Positions 35,701 through 43,818 of a DNA stretch of 64,000 nt are shown in pieces. The notes beneath the pieces are model-generated. The model saw nothing but the letters and a program-made list of their open reading frames with translations, searched no databases and was not told the DNA's origin. The translations under genes were made by a program, and so were the position numbers. Source of the DNA: Flavobacteriaceae bacterium (GTDB taxonomy: Bacteria; Bacteroidota; Bacteroidia; Flavobacteriales; Flavobacteriaceae). The first letter of the stretch is position 1, and every line of letters begins with the position of its first letter. The DNA lies in assembly GCA_029248405.1 (NCBI GenBank), contig JAQWJJ010000008.1:1-64000 (forward strand). The letters run 5' to 3'.

Positions 35701-35708
35701 TATATTTG
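35701..35708 (+). promoter_or_regulatory. Likely -7 box ahead of the oxygenase gene
   Basis: TATATTTG matches TANNTTTG exactly. The nearest TTG (35673-35675) is 25 bases upstream, which is long, so only the -7 box is claimed. It overlaps the GTG at 35708, arguing that translation starts at the ATG at 35729. Confidence 0.4.
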
Positions 35709-35728
35709 TGGTGACTAATAATTCCCTA

Positions 35729-36685
35729 ATGACCAACATACCCTCCGTGGACCTCTCTGATTTTATTTCAGAAGATCCGTCAAGAAAGCAAAAATTTATT
35801 CAAGAGATCGGCCAAGCCTACGAAGAAATCGGATTCGTGTCGCTGAGTCATCACTTTTTGGACCAGGCATTGGTCGAAAAACTCTATCACGAGGTCACTG
35901 CATTCTTTGACCTGCCCAACACAACAAAGTCTGCCTACGAAATTGAAGGACTTGGAGGACAGCGTGGCTATGTATCTTTTGGCAAAGAACACGCCAAGGG
36001 GCAAACCAAAGGTGACCTAAAGGAGTTTTTTCACTTTGGTCAAGAACCCAGTGCTGATGCCAATTTGACAACAGCTTACCCTGAAAACATAATCGTCAAG
36101 GAGCGTCCAGAATTCAATACAACGGGTATGGAGGCCTATCGGATGTTAGAAAAAACAGGGATTTATGTATTGCGGGCTTTGGCCCTATACATGGGATTGG
36201 AGGAGCATTACTTTGACCAATGGGTGACCAATGGGAATAGCATTCTTAGACCTATTCATTATCCACCAATCACTGAAGAACCAAAGGGTGCGGTCAGAGC
36301 AGGTGCACATGGCGACATCAACTTGATCACACTCTTGATGGGGGCCTCCACGGGAGGGCTGCAGGTTTTGACCAAAGAAGGTCAATGGGTCGACGCCATT
36401 CCTCAAGAAGATGAACTGGTGATCAATGTCGGTGACATGCTCGAACGACACACCAACAATAAACTGCGCTCAACCATTCATCGAGTTGTGAATCCGCCCA
36501 GGACACAATGGAGCAGCCCGAGGTATTCGATACCATTTTTCATGCACCCAAGATCAGACATGAGGTTAGATTGCTTGCCAAACTGCGTCGATGAGCAGCA
36601 CCCAATAGCCTATGAGCCGATCAGCGCAGGTGATTTTTTGCAGCAGCGTCTGGTCGAAATTGGATTGTTAAAAAATAGTCAATGA
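35729..36685 (+). CDS. 2-oxoglutarate/Fe(II)-dependent oxygenase, isopenicillin N synthase family
   Basis: A 318-residue non-heme iron oxygenase. The N-terminal DIOX region (VDLSDFISED, YEEIGFVSLSHH) is followed by the double-stranded beta-helix: iron ligands His-x-Asp in AGAHGDIN near 193-195 and the second His in STIHRVV near 250, then the 2-oxoglutarate or substrate Arg in RYSIPFF near 265. The substrate is unknown. ATG at 35729 is preferred to the GTG at 35708, which sits in a probable promoter. It overlaps the next gene by four bases (ATGA). Confidence 0.82.
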   Translation: MTNIPSVDLSDFISEDPSRKQKFIQEIGQAYEEIGFVSLSHHFLDQALVEKLYHEVTAFFDLPNTTKSAYEIEGLGGQRGYVSFGKEHAKGQTKGDLKEFFHFGQEPSADANLTTAYPENIIVKERPEFNTTGMEAYRMLEKTGIYVLRALALYMGLEEHYFDQWVTNGNSILRPIHYPPITEEPKGAVRAGAHGDINLITLLMGASTGGLQVLTKEGQWVDAIPQEDELVINVGDMLERHTNNKLRSTIHRVVNPPRTQWSSPRYSIPFFMHPRSDMRLDCLPNCVDEQHPIAYEPISAGDFLQQRLVEIGLLKNSQ

Positions 36686-37023
36686 TAGACCTTCAAGACC
36701 AGCTCAGATCGCTCTTTCCAGATCATCAGCCCGAAGAACCGCAGAGTAATGAGACTGCAAAGCCGGATGACCCCATTATTTGGCTGCAATCCGACCCATT
36801 GATTTGTAAATACGAAAAACGCAAAGGAAAGCCCATCACAATCATCGAAGGATATAATGGAGCGGACCACGATTTCAAATTATTGGCCAAGCAACTCAAG
36901 CAGCAATTGAGCGTTGGAGGCAGTTTCAAAAATGGCACAATCATCATACAAGGTGATTATAGAGATCAAATTATGGAACAGCTCCAAAGCCTTGGATTCA
37001 AAACAAAGCGCGTTGGTGGCTGA
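36682..37023 (+). CDS. SUI1/eIF1-like translation factor (YciH family)
   Basis: A 113-residue protein whose C-terminal ~80 residues form the SUI1 fold: YEKRKGKPITIIEGYNG, LAKQLKQQLSVGGSFKNG and IIIQGDYRDQIMEQL. Bacterial YciH homologues are thought to influence start-site selection on the ribosome. The N-terminal ~35 residues are Pro/Glu-rich and variable. It is coupled to the oxygenase gene upstream (ATGA) and lies 25 bases before the binding-protein gene. Confidence 0.87.
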   Translation: MIDLQDQLRSLFPDHQPEEPQSNETAKPDDPIIWLQSDPLICKYEKRKGKPITIIEGYNGADHDFKLLAKQLKQQLSVGGSFKNGTIIIQGDYRDQIMEQLQSLGFKTKRVGG

Positions 37024-37048
37024 TCAGTACTCATAAATTTTCTATGTT

Positions 37049-37906
37049 ATGATTGATTTGAGAATTGGTGGTGTTCCTGAACATTTTAACTATCCGTGGT
37101 ACCTCACACTGAAGGCAAAAAAACACCAACAGTCCGGCATCAACCTCAGATGGATTGATTTTGACGGTGGCACTGGGGCCATGATTGAGGCCTTGACCAA
37201 CAAAACAATTGATCTAGGGGTAGTGCTTACAGAGGGTGTGGTCAAAGCCATTGCTGAGGGTGCTCCACTGAAAATCATTCAAGTCTATGTAGCATCACCA
37301 CTCGTATGGGGTGTTCATGTCGCTGCGACATCAGATCTTCACACCGCAGGTGATCTCCGAGGCAAAATTGCGGCCATTAGCCGCTATGGCAGTGGCTCAC
37401 ACTTGATGTCTTATGTCTATGGACAAAATAACCAATGGAATACCAATCGCGATTTGTCATTTCTTGAAATCGGGGACCTCAATAAGGGTATTTCTAGTCT
37501 GACCCAGGGTACATCGGATTATTTTTTGTGGGAAAGATTCACCACAAAGCCTTTCGTTGACCAAGGGCTTGTCCGGTGTATTGACCTCTGCCCTACGCCA
37601 TGGCCTTGTTTTGTCATAGCCGTACACCAAGATTTTTTAGCCAACCACCCCGAGCATCTTGAGTCAATACTGACCACCATCAATACTGAAACAAAGATTT
37701 TCAAAGAACGACCTGGCCTGATCCAGGCACTTTCTCTGCGTTATGGACAAGACCCTGATGACCTGCGCAGATGGCTAGAAGATACACAATGGAGTTGTTC
37801 CGGCCTCACAGAGAAAGCCCTAAATGCCGTGCAAGAAGAGCTGGTCAATCTCGAACTCATTTCAGAAAAACTCCCTCACACTCTTTTTTTAGAAAAAAAT
37901 ATTTAA
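37049..37906 (+). CDS. NMT1/THI5-like substrate-binding domain protein without signal peptide
   Basis: A 285-residue periplasmic-binding-protein fold (type II, NMT1/ABC substrate-binding style): IGGVPEHFNYPWYL at the start, GTGAMIEALTNKTIDLGVVL, and KIAAISRYGSGSHLMSYVY. No signal peptide, lipobox or membrane helix is visible, and no ABC permease or ATPase is adjacent, so it is probably cytosolic, which is odd for this fold. I recall similar stand-alone proteins in other flavobacteria. The ligand is unknown. Third gene after the oxygenase and SUI1. Confidence 0.75.
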   Translation: MIDLRIGGVPEHFNYPWYLTLKAKKHQQSGINLRWIDFDGGTGAMIEALTNKTIDLGVVLTEGVVKAIAEGAPLKIIQVYVASPLVWGVHVAATSDLHTAGDLRGKIAAISRYGSGSHLMSYVYGQNNQWNTNRDLSFLEIGDLNKGISSLTQGTSDYFLWERFTTKPFVDQGLVRCIDLCPTPWPCFVIAVHQDFLANHPEHLESILTTINTETKIFKERPGLIQALSLRYGQDPDDLRRWLEDTQWSCSGLTEKALNAVQEELVNLELISEKLPHTLFLEKNI

Positions 37907-37959
37907 CCCTACGCAACCCCAGGCTAGTCGACACATCTTATTGTTGTAAACAGCCTGAT

Positions 37960-38067
37960 ATGACTACATTTCTTATAATACTCGGCGCTTTATTAGTGAC
38001 CAATTATTTACTCCTGCACTTCAGTTGCAGTGATTCCTCTGAGGCAGATTTTCCAAAAGACAACTGA
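37960..38067 (+). CDS. Possible 35-residue small membrane protein
   Basis: A short frame from ATG 37960 to TGA 38067. Residues 3-22 are hydrophobic enough for one membrane helix (TFLIILGALLVTNYLLLHF), followed by a Ser/Asp-rich tail with a Cys at position 23. It fills the gap between the binding-protein gene (ends 37906) and the convergent ung gene (stop at 38069). No ribosome site was clear, and short hydrophobic frames arise by chance, so it is only a candidate. Confidence 0.35.
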   Translation: MTTFLIILGALLVTNYLLLHFSCSDSSEADFPKDN

Positions 38068-38068
38068 A

Positions 38069-38731
38069 TTACCAATCGATTCGTTTCTGACCATGGCCCT
38101 CAAGAAAATGGTTGACCTGATTGAAATGGTCATGACCAAACCAGTACCCCCTATTAGCACTCAAAGGAGAGGGATGGCCTGACGTCAAAACACGATGCTG
38201 CGGTGCCTCAATAAACCGAGCTTTTTTTTGTGCCATATTACCCCAAAGCAAAAAAATAATTGGCTGTTTAAGATCATTTAAAAATTCCAGTAATGCATCC
38301 GTAAATGTCGTCCAACCTAATTTTTGGTGGCTGCCTGCCTGACCTTGCCGTACACTTAAAACCGTGTTGAGCAATAAGACGCCTTGATGGGCCCAGGGAG
38401 TGAGGTCGCCCGAATGTTGTTTCGCTTTTTGATCACCAAGACATTCTTTGAGAATATTATTTAAAGAGGGGGGCTTAGTAATGCCTTGAGACACAGAAAA
38501 TGCCAATCCATTAGCCTGACCTACTCCATGATAGGGATCTTGACCCAAAACAACCACACGCACCTTTTCCACTGGCACTAAAATTAATCCCCGCAGCAAC
38601 AGATCAAATTCTGGAAAGCAAGGACCCGATTGATATTCGTTGGTCAAGTGACGACATAAGTCATCAAAGTAAGGCCTTTGACTTTGCGCCTTGAGAAATG
38701 TAGCCCAAGACCCCTCTATAGTTAACTGCAT
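38069..38731 (-). CDS. ung: Uracil-DNA glycosylase
   Basis: A 220-residue family 1 enzyme that removes uracil from DNA. The catalytic Asp is in VVLGQDPYHGVGQANG, the uracil-recognition block includes GLAFSV, the middle motif LLLNTVLSVRQG is present, and the second catalytic motif is GHPSPLS near the C terminus. Length is the family norm. Divergent from mutS2. Confidence 0.94.
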   Translation of the reverse strand: MQLTIEGSWATFLKAQSQRPYFDDLCRHLTNEYQSGPCFPEFDLLLRGLILVPVEKVRVVVLGQDPYHGVGQANGLAFSVSQGITKPPSLNNILKECLGDQKAKQHSGDLTPWAHQGVLLLNTVLSVRQGQAGSHQKLGWTTFTDALLEFLNDLKQPIIFLLWGNMAQKKARFIEAPQHRVLTSGHPSPLSANRGYWFGHDHFNQVNHFLEGHGQKRIDW

Positions 38732-38783
38732 TCTTTGTATTTTTACATGAAATTAATCAATTCAACTCTACCGACAAAGCCAC

Positions 38784-40976
38784 ATGAAAGGTTTACACCC
38801 TAACACACTGAGTGATCTCGAATTTGACCGTGTCTTATCGCAAATAGCGGCTTTTAGCCATACAGAAGCAGGGAAATTGAAAATTTCAGAACTGCGACCC
38901 ATTCAAGGGCAGAGCCAGATCATTACTGAGCTCAAGACTGTAGAAGAATACAAAGCATCATTTGGTAGTGATCAGGGAATACCCGCCCATGGCTACGAGC
39001 ATCTTTCTAGGGCCCACAACCTTCTTGAGATTGAAAATAGTCTTTTGGAATTATCAGAGTTTAAAAAAATTCGTCATGTGTGTACCACGACCCTTGCACT
39101 GATCTTATTTTTCAGAAAGTACAAAGAATTTTATGTTGTACTGCATGAATTTTCGGACCGTGTCGCCTACCGCTCTGAAATCGTCCAATCTATTGATCAG
39201 GTCATCGACAAGTATGGACAAGTCAGGGACCAGGCCTCCGAACAGCTCATGGTCTTGCGGAAATCATTATTGCGTGTCAAGAGCATGATCAATCAATCGT
39301 TTGTCAAAGCTTTACGGCATTACGCCCAATTGGATTATCTAGATGAAATTAGAGAGACTGTCGTGGACAACAAACGTGTGCTGGCCGTTAAAGCCATGCA
39401 CAGAAGAAAAGTCAAGGGAATGGTTTTGGGTCAGTCTAAAACGGGCAGTATTGTTTACATTGAGCCACAGCAAACACTTGAATTTGCTCAAGAATTCAGT
39501 CAATTGGTTTACCTGGAGGCAGAAGAAGTAAAGCGCTTACTCAAGGCACTTACGGATCACTTGCGGCCCTACACTACTGACCTTCATGCTTACGAAGCAT
39601 TTTTGACCCAGATGGATGTCTGGCATGCTAAAGGACGTTACGCCCAGGCCATAAAAGGCATCCGGCCCATGATCACACAACATCGTGTATTGTCATTAAA
39701 GAAGGCCTACCACCCTCTTTTGCTTGTGGCCCACCAAGCCGAAAAAAAACCGACACACCCACAAGATATTGTTCTGGATCCAGAAAGACGAATTATTGTG
39801 ATTTCAGGTCCTAATGCAGGCGGAAAAAGCATCACACTCAAGACTGTCGGACTGCTCCAACTCATGATGCAAAGCGGTTTACTGATTCCTGTCGATCCGC
39901 AATCAGAATTTTGCTTATTTGACCGCATACTGACTGACATAGGCGACCACCAATCCATTGAGAACCACCTCAGCACCTATAGCTACAGGCTCAAACAAAT
40001 GAATTATTTTCTGAAAAAATGTCAAAAGAACACCTTATTTCTCATTGATGAGTTTGGTACCGGTAGTGATCCAGAACTTGGTGGCGCCTTGGCCGAAACC
40101 TTTCTTGAAGAATTTTACGCCCGTGACGCCTATGGCATCATTACCACCCACTATACCAATCTCAAATTGTTGGCCGATGAATTACCCTTTGCACAAAATG
40201 CCAATATGCAATTTGACCCAAAAACCTTAGAGCCCCTTTACCTACTTCACCTTGGGCAGGCAGGGAGCTCCTACACTTTCGAGGTGGCACAAAAGAATGG
40301 CATACCCTATGGCTTGATCAATCGCGCTAAGAAAAAAATTGAACGGGGCAAAGTGCGTTTCGACAAGACCATTGCGAATCTTCAGAAAGAACGTTCTGCC
40401 TTGAGAGCAACTTCTCAGTCGTTAAAGACAGAAGAGGCCAAAGCCCAGACGGAGGCTAAAAAATTGGAGGGGACCCAAAAGCGCATTCAAGAAAAGTTAG
40501 AACGTTATCAAGAAATATTTGATGCTAACCAACGTCTTATTACCCTGGGAAAAAAGATTGATCAACTGGCGGTTTCCTTTATGAATAAAGGGACTAAAAA
40601 GAATTTGATGGAGGGCCTGTACAAGATTGTTTTGCAAGAAAACAGCAAACGACTTCCAAAAAAGAAAGTACAAACCCTTGCCACAAAACCAAAAAAAGAA
40701 TCCAAAACTAAAGCAGGTAAGGCGCAACCCATAGCACCGGCTAAAGACAAGGAACTCGAGGCTGCAGTTAATTTAATCCGAGAGAAGAAAAAGGCACAGA
40801 AAAAAGAGAGCCAAGCCCAACCAAAACCTGTAGAAATTCTAAAAATTGGTGATCGTGTCAGAATGATTGACGGGGTTGCCATAGGCACCATAGACAACAT
40901 AGAAAAGCAAAAAGCCATTGTGAATTATGGTAGTTTCACAACAAATGTCCAACTTAAGGCTTTAGAGAAAGTATGA
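38784..40976 (+). CDS. MutS2-type ATPase, without Smr domain
   Basis: A 730-residue MutS homologue of the MutS2 group. It lacks the mismatch-reading domains. The core/clamp region (about 1-320) precedes the ATPase: Walker A GPNAGGKSITLKT at about 343, the DIGDHQSIENHLSTYS block, and Walker B LIDEFGTGSDPELGGAL at about 420. A long charged coiled coil (about 510-680) is followed by a small KOW-like barrel (IGDRVRMIDGVAIGTI). The C-terminal Smr nuclease domain of classic MutS2 is absent; a separate Smr protein lies at 9633-10181. Possible roles are anti-recombination or ribosome rescue. Coupled to the DCC gene by ATGA. Confidence 0.87.
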   Translation: MKGLHPNTLSDLEFDRVLSQIAAFSHTEAGKLKISELRPIQGQSQIITELKTVEEYKASFGSDQGIPAHGYEHLSRAHNLLEIENSLLELSEFKKIRHVCTTTLALILFFRKYKEFYVVLHEFSDRVAYRSEIVQSIDQVIDKYGQVRDQASEQLMVLRKSLLRVKSMINQSFVKALRHYAQLDYLDEIRETVVDNKRVLAVKAMHRRKVKGMVLGQSKTGSIVYIEPQQTLEFAQEFSQLVYLEAEEVKRLLKALTDHLRPYTTDLHAYEAFLTQMDVWHAKGRYAQAIKGIRPMITQHRVLSLKKAYHPLLLVAHQAEKKPTHPQDIVLDPERRIIVISGPNAGGKSITLKTVGLLQLMMQSGLLIPVDPQSEFCLFDRILTDIGDHQSIENHLSTYSYRLKQMNYFLKKCQKNTLFLIDEFGTGSDPELGGALAETFLEEFYARDAYGIITTHYTNLKLLADELPFAQNANMQFDPKTLEPLYLLHLGQAGSSYTFEVAQKNGIPYGLINRAKKKIERGKVRFDKTIANLQKERSALRATSQSLKTEEAKAQTEAKKLEGTQKRIQEKLERYQEIFDANQRLITLGKKIDQLAVSFMNKGTKKNLMEGLYKIVLQENSKRLPKKKVQTLATKPKKESKTKAGKAQPIAPAKDKELEAAVNLIREKKKAQKKESQAQPKPVEILKIGDRVRMIDGVAIGTIDNIEKQKAIVNYGSFTTNVQLKALEKV

Positions 40977-41377
40977 CACAATCTGATCATAAAGCACTGA
41001 TTGCCTTCGATGGTGTTTGTCTCCTATGCCTTTGGTCAGTCCATTTCGTTTTGAAAAGAGATCATAAAGACCATTTTCGTTTTGTGCCTTTGGAACAGGT
41101 GCAACAGCATCCAAAATGGGCCAAACACATGCCTTTTGAACCCACAGATTCCATCGTGCTCATCTCGTCCGGCAAAACGTATACCAAATCTTCCGCCGCG
41201 TTGCGGATTTGTCTTCACCTTGGCGGGTTATACCCTATCTTATTTATTTTTATGGTCATGCCTAAAGGCCTGCGCGATTTAGTTTATGATTTTATCGCCA
41301 AAAATAGATACCGTTGGTTTGGCAAAAAGGACCAATGCATGATTCCTGACAACAACATAAAACACAAGTTTCTATAA
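40973..41377 (+). CDS. DCC family thiol-disulfide-like protein (DUF393)
   Basis: A 134-residue small protein with the family motif FDGVCLLC (a CxxC variant of the DGVCNLC pattern) near the N terminus, FRFVPLEQ, and the central TYTKSSAALRICLHLGG. It is a thioredoxin-like fold of unknown partner. The start overlaps the mutS2 stop (ATGA). Confidence 0.83.
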   Translation: MTQSDHKALIAFDGVCLLCLWSVHFVLKRDHKDHFRFVPLEQVQQHPKWAKHMPFEPTDSIVLISSGKTYTKSSAALRICLHLGGLYPILFIFMVMPKGLRDLVYDFIAKNRYRWFGKKDQCMIPDNNIKHKFL

Positions 41378-41414
41378 ACACAATTGGAATTTATGCCCCT
41401 ATGGACATAAAGAC

Positions 41415-42671
41415 TTACTTGTCCTGTGATTTATTGACCAACACCGACACCATGGCGTCACCAGTCACATTTACAACCGTGCGGCACATGTCCAGTGGTC
41501 GGTCTACAGCGAAGATCAGTGCGAGACCCGCCTCAGGAATACCCGCCTGTGCCAACACAATAATGAGCATCACCATGCCTGCTCCAGGTACTGCTGCTGA
41601 TCCTATGGAGGCTAGAGTGGCTGTAGCAATAATCCCCAGTTGTGTCGCAAATGAAAGGTCCATTCCAAAGGCCTGAGCTATAAATACTGCTGCGACAGCC
41701 TGATAAAGACTTGTGCCGTCCATATTAATAGTGGCGCCAATAGGCAGGACAAAACTCGCCACTTCCTTTCTGACTTCTAAATTGTCTTCGACACATTCCA
41801 TGGTTACTGGTAAGGTAGCAGCACTCGAGCTCGTGGAAAAAGCCAATAATTGAGCTGGACTGATGCCCTTGAGAAAAAACCCAGGACTCCGTTTGCCCAA
41901 TAGTTTGACCATGACCAGATAGGCGCCGATCAACAAAATTAGACCAAGGACCACACAGAGCGCATACCACAATAAGGCTGCAAACAAATCGGCAGACGGC
42001 GCTTCGACCACTAATGCAGCAAGAAGTGCAAATACACCATAGGGCGCTAAGGCCATGATCAAATCAATCATCTTCAGAATTACATCGTTAAGGCCATCGA
42101 AAAAGGCCTTCACTGGTTGCCCTGCCGATTCTGGAATCAGTATGAGACTCACACCAAAAAACAAAGCAAAAAAGATGACTTGTAACATATTCCCATTGTC
42201 TGAAGCGGCACCAATAATGTTGCTGGGTACCAGATCCACCAAGGCCTGTAATGGTCCGGATTGCTTTTGCAACTCTGCCTGATCTTGCCTTTTCTGTGCC
42301 TCTCCCCCATAAGCTTCAATAAGTTCACTACGCGTAGACTCTGTAATTTGAGCCCCTGGCTTGACCAGATTAACCACTGTCAAACCAATTGAAACTGCCA
42401 AAACTGTAGTCATTATATACGTCAATAAAGTACGTGCACCCATTTGCGATAAACGAGAAAGGTCTTTAAGATCCGAAACACCTTTGATCAATGAGGCCAA
42501 TATGAGCGGTACGGCTATAAGTTTCAAACCATTAATGAAGATCGTGCCAAATGGCTTGATATAATCCGTCACCAATCCGGGACCCCAAGACCATTGTGAC
42601 AGCAGGAGCGCCACTAATACCCCCAGAACCATTCCAATGATGATCCGCCAATGCAGTCCCAATTTCTTCAT
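41415..42671 (-). CDS. Dicarboxylate/amino acid:cation symporter (DAACS, GltP-like)
   Basis: A 418-residue inner-membrane carrier for glutamate, aspartate or C4-dicarboxylates with sodium or protons. The two re-entrant loop signatures are clear: FSTSSSAATLPVTMEC (HP1-type, Ser-rich) and the GATINMDGTSLYQA motif of TM7, with GSAAVPGAGMVML for HP2. Eight or so helices fit. It begins 5 bases after aroC's stop on the same strand. Confidence 0.9.
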   Translation of the reverse strand: MKKLGLHWRIIIGMVLGVLVALLLSQWSWGPGLVTDYIKPFGTIFINGLKLIAVPLILASLIKGVSDLKDLSRLSQMGARTLLTYIMTTVLAVSIGLTVVNLVKPGAQITESTRSELIEAYGGEAQKRQDQAELQKQSGPLQALVDLVPSNIIGAASDNGNMLQVIFFALFFGVSLILIPESAGQPVKAFFDGLNDVILKMIDLIMALAPYGVFALLAALVVEAPSADLFAALLWYALCVVLGLILLIGAYLVMVKLLGKRSPGFFLKGISPAQLLAFSTSSSAATLPVTMECVEDNLEVRKEVASFVLPIGATINMDGTSLYQAVAAVFIAQAFGMDLSFATQLGIIATATLASIGSAAVPGAGMVMLIIVLAQAGIPEAGLALIFAVDRPLDMCRTVVNVTGDAMVSVLVNKSQDK

Positions 42672-42676
42672 ATTTT

Positions 42677-43741
42677 CTAAATTTTTGTTGTTCTGTTCAT
42701 TAAGTAGGCATCCGCCAATACCAAAGCTGCCATTGCCTCAACAATAGGCACCGCTCGGGGCACCACACAAGGATCATGTCGGCCTTTGCCTTCCAAAATA
42801 GACAATTCACCATCTTTATTAAGAGAGGTTTGTTCTTGCATTAAAGTGGCTACAGGTTTGAAGGCCACGCGGAAATAAATTGGGGCCCCATTAGAGATGC
42901 CACCCTGAATGCCTCCACTAAAATTTGTTTTTGTCGATCCGTCCTTTTCAAACAAATCATTGTGGGCACTGCCACACATCTTAGCCCCATCAAACCCACT
43001 TCCATAGTCAAAACCCTTTACGGCATTGATGGTGAGCATGGCGTGACCCAGTTGGGCGTGCAACTTTTCAAATATAGGTGCGCCAAGTCCTAAAGGTACT
43101 TGATTGACCCGGCAAGTGATCACACCCCCTACTGAATCTCCTTGTTTACGGATAGATTTTATGTAGGACTCCATTTCTTTTGCCCACAATTGGTCAGGGG
43201 CACGTAAATCATTTTGTTCGATCACTGAAAGATCAAAACTTGGTGCTGACTGGTCCAATTCATGAGGCCCTACCGCGCTGACAAAAGCTTTGATGGATGT
43301 GTCTGGAAGAATTTGCTTGGCAATCGCACCCGCAACGACCCAGCTCACTGTTTCACGCGCAGAGGATCGACCTCCACCTCTATGATCTCTATGACCATAT
43401 TTCTGGTCGTAGGTATAATCGGCATGTGATGGCCTGTAAATGTCTTTAAGGTGAGTATAATCCTTTGATTTTTGATTGCTGTTTTCGATCACAAAGCCAA
43501 TAGAACTTCCTGTGGTGACCCCCTCGAAGATACCCGACAAGAAGGAAACCTTATCGGCCTCTTTGCGCTGGGTCACAATTGCTGATTGGCCAGGCTTACG
43601 TCTGGCCAAATCACGATCAATAGCCTCAAAATCTATAGCAAGACCCGACGGACAACCATCCAAAATGCCGCCCATAGCCGCGCCATGAGACTCGCCAAAG
43701 GTGGTCAACTTAAGAATATTACCAAATGAATTTGCTGCCAT
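42677..43741 (-). CDS. aroC: Chorismate synthase
   Basis: A 354-residue enzyme of the shikimate pathway that makes chorismate from EPSP with reduced flavin. Signatures [18 protein letters not shown] at the N terminus, the [15 protein letters not shown] block and [12 protein letters not shown] are all present. Length is normal. It starts an aroC-gltP-like pair. Confidence 0.94.
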   Translation of the reverse strand: MAANSFGNILKLTTFGESHGAAMGGILDGCPSGLAIDFEAIDRDLARRKPGQSAIVTQRKEADKVSFLSGIFEGVTTGSSIGFVIENSNQKSKDYTHLKDIYRPSHADYTYDQKYGHRDHRGGGRSSARETVSWVVAGAIAKQILPDTSIKAFVSAVGPHELDQSAPSFDLSVIEQNDLRAPDQLWAKEMESYIKSIRKQGDSVGGVITCRVNQVPLGLGAPIFEKLHAQLGHAMLTINAVKGFDYGSGFDGAKMCGSAHNDLFEKDGSTKTNFSGGIQGGISNGAPIYFRVAFKPVATLMQEQTSLNKDGELSILEGKGRHDPCVVPRAVPIVEAMAALVLADAYLMNRTTKI

Positions 43742-43818
43742 AAAGCGCTTTTTAACAAATGTAACAGATTGGCATAGAAAATAAAAAAATTACCCTGGTT
43801 ATTCAGCAGCCCTCTAGA

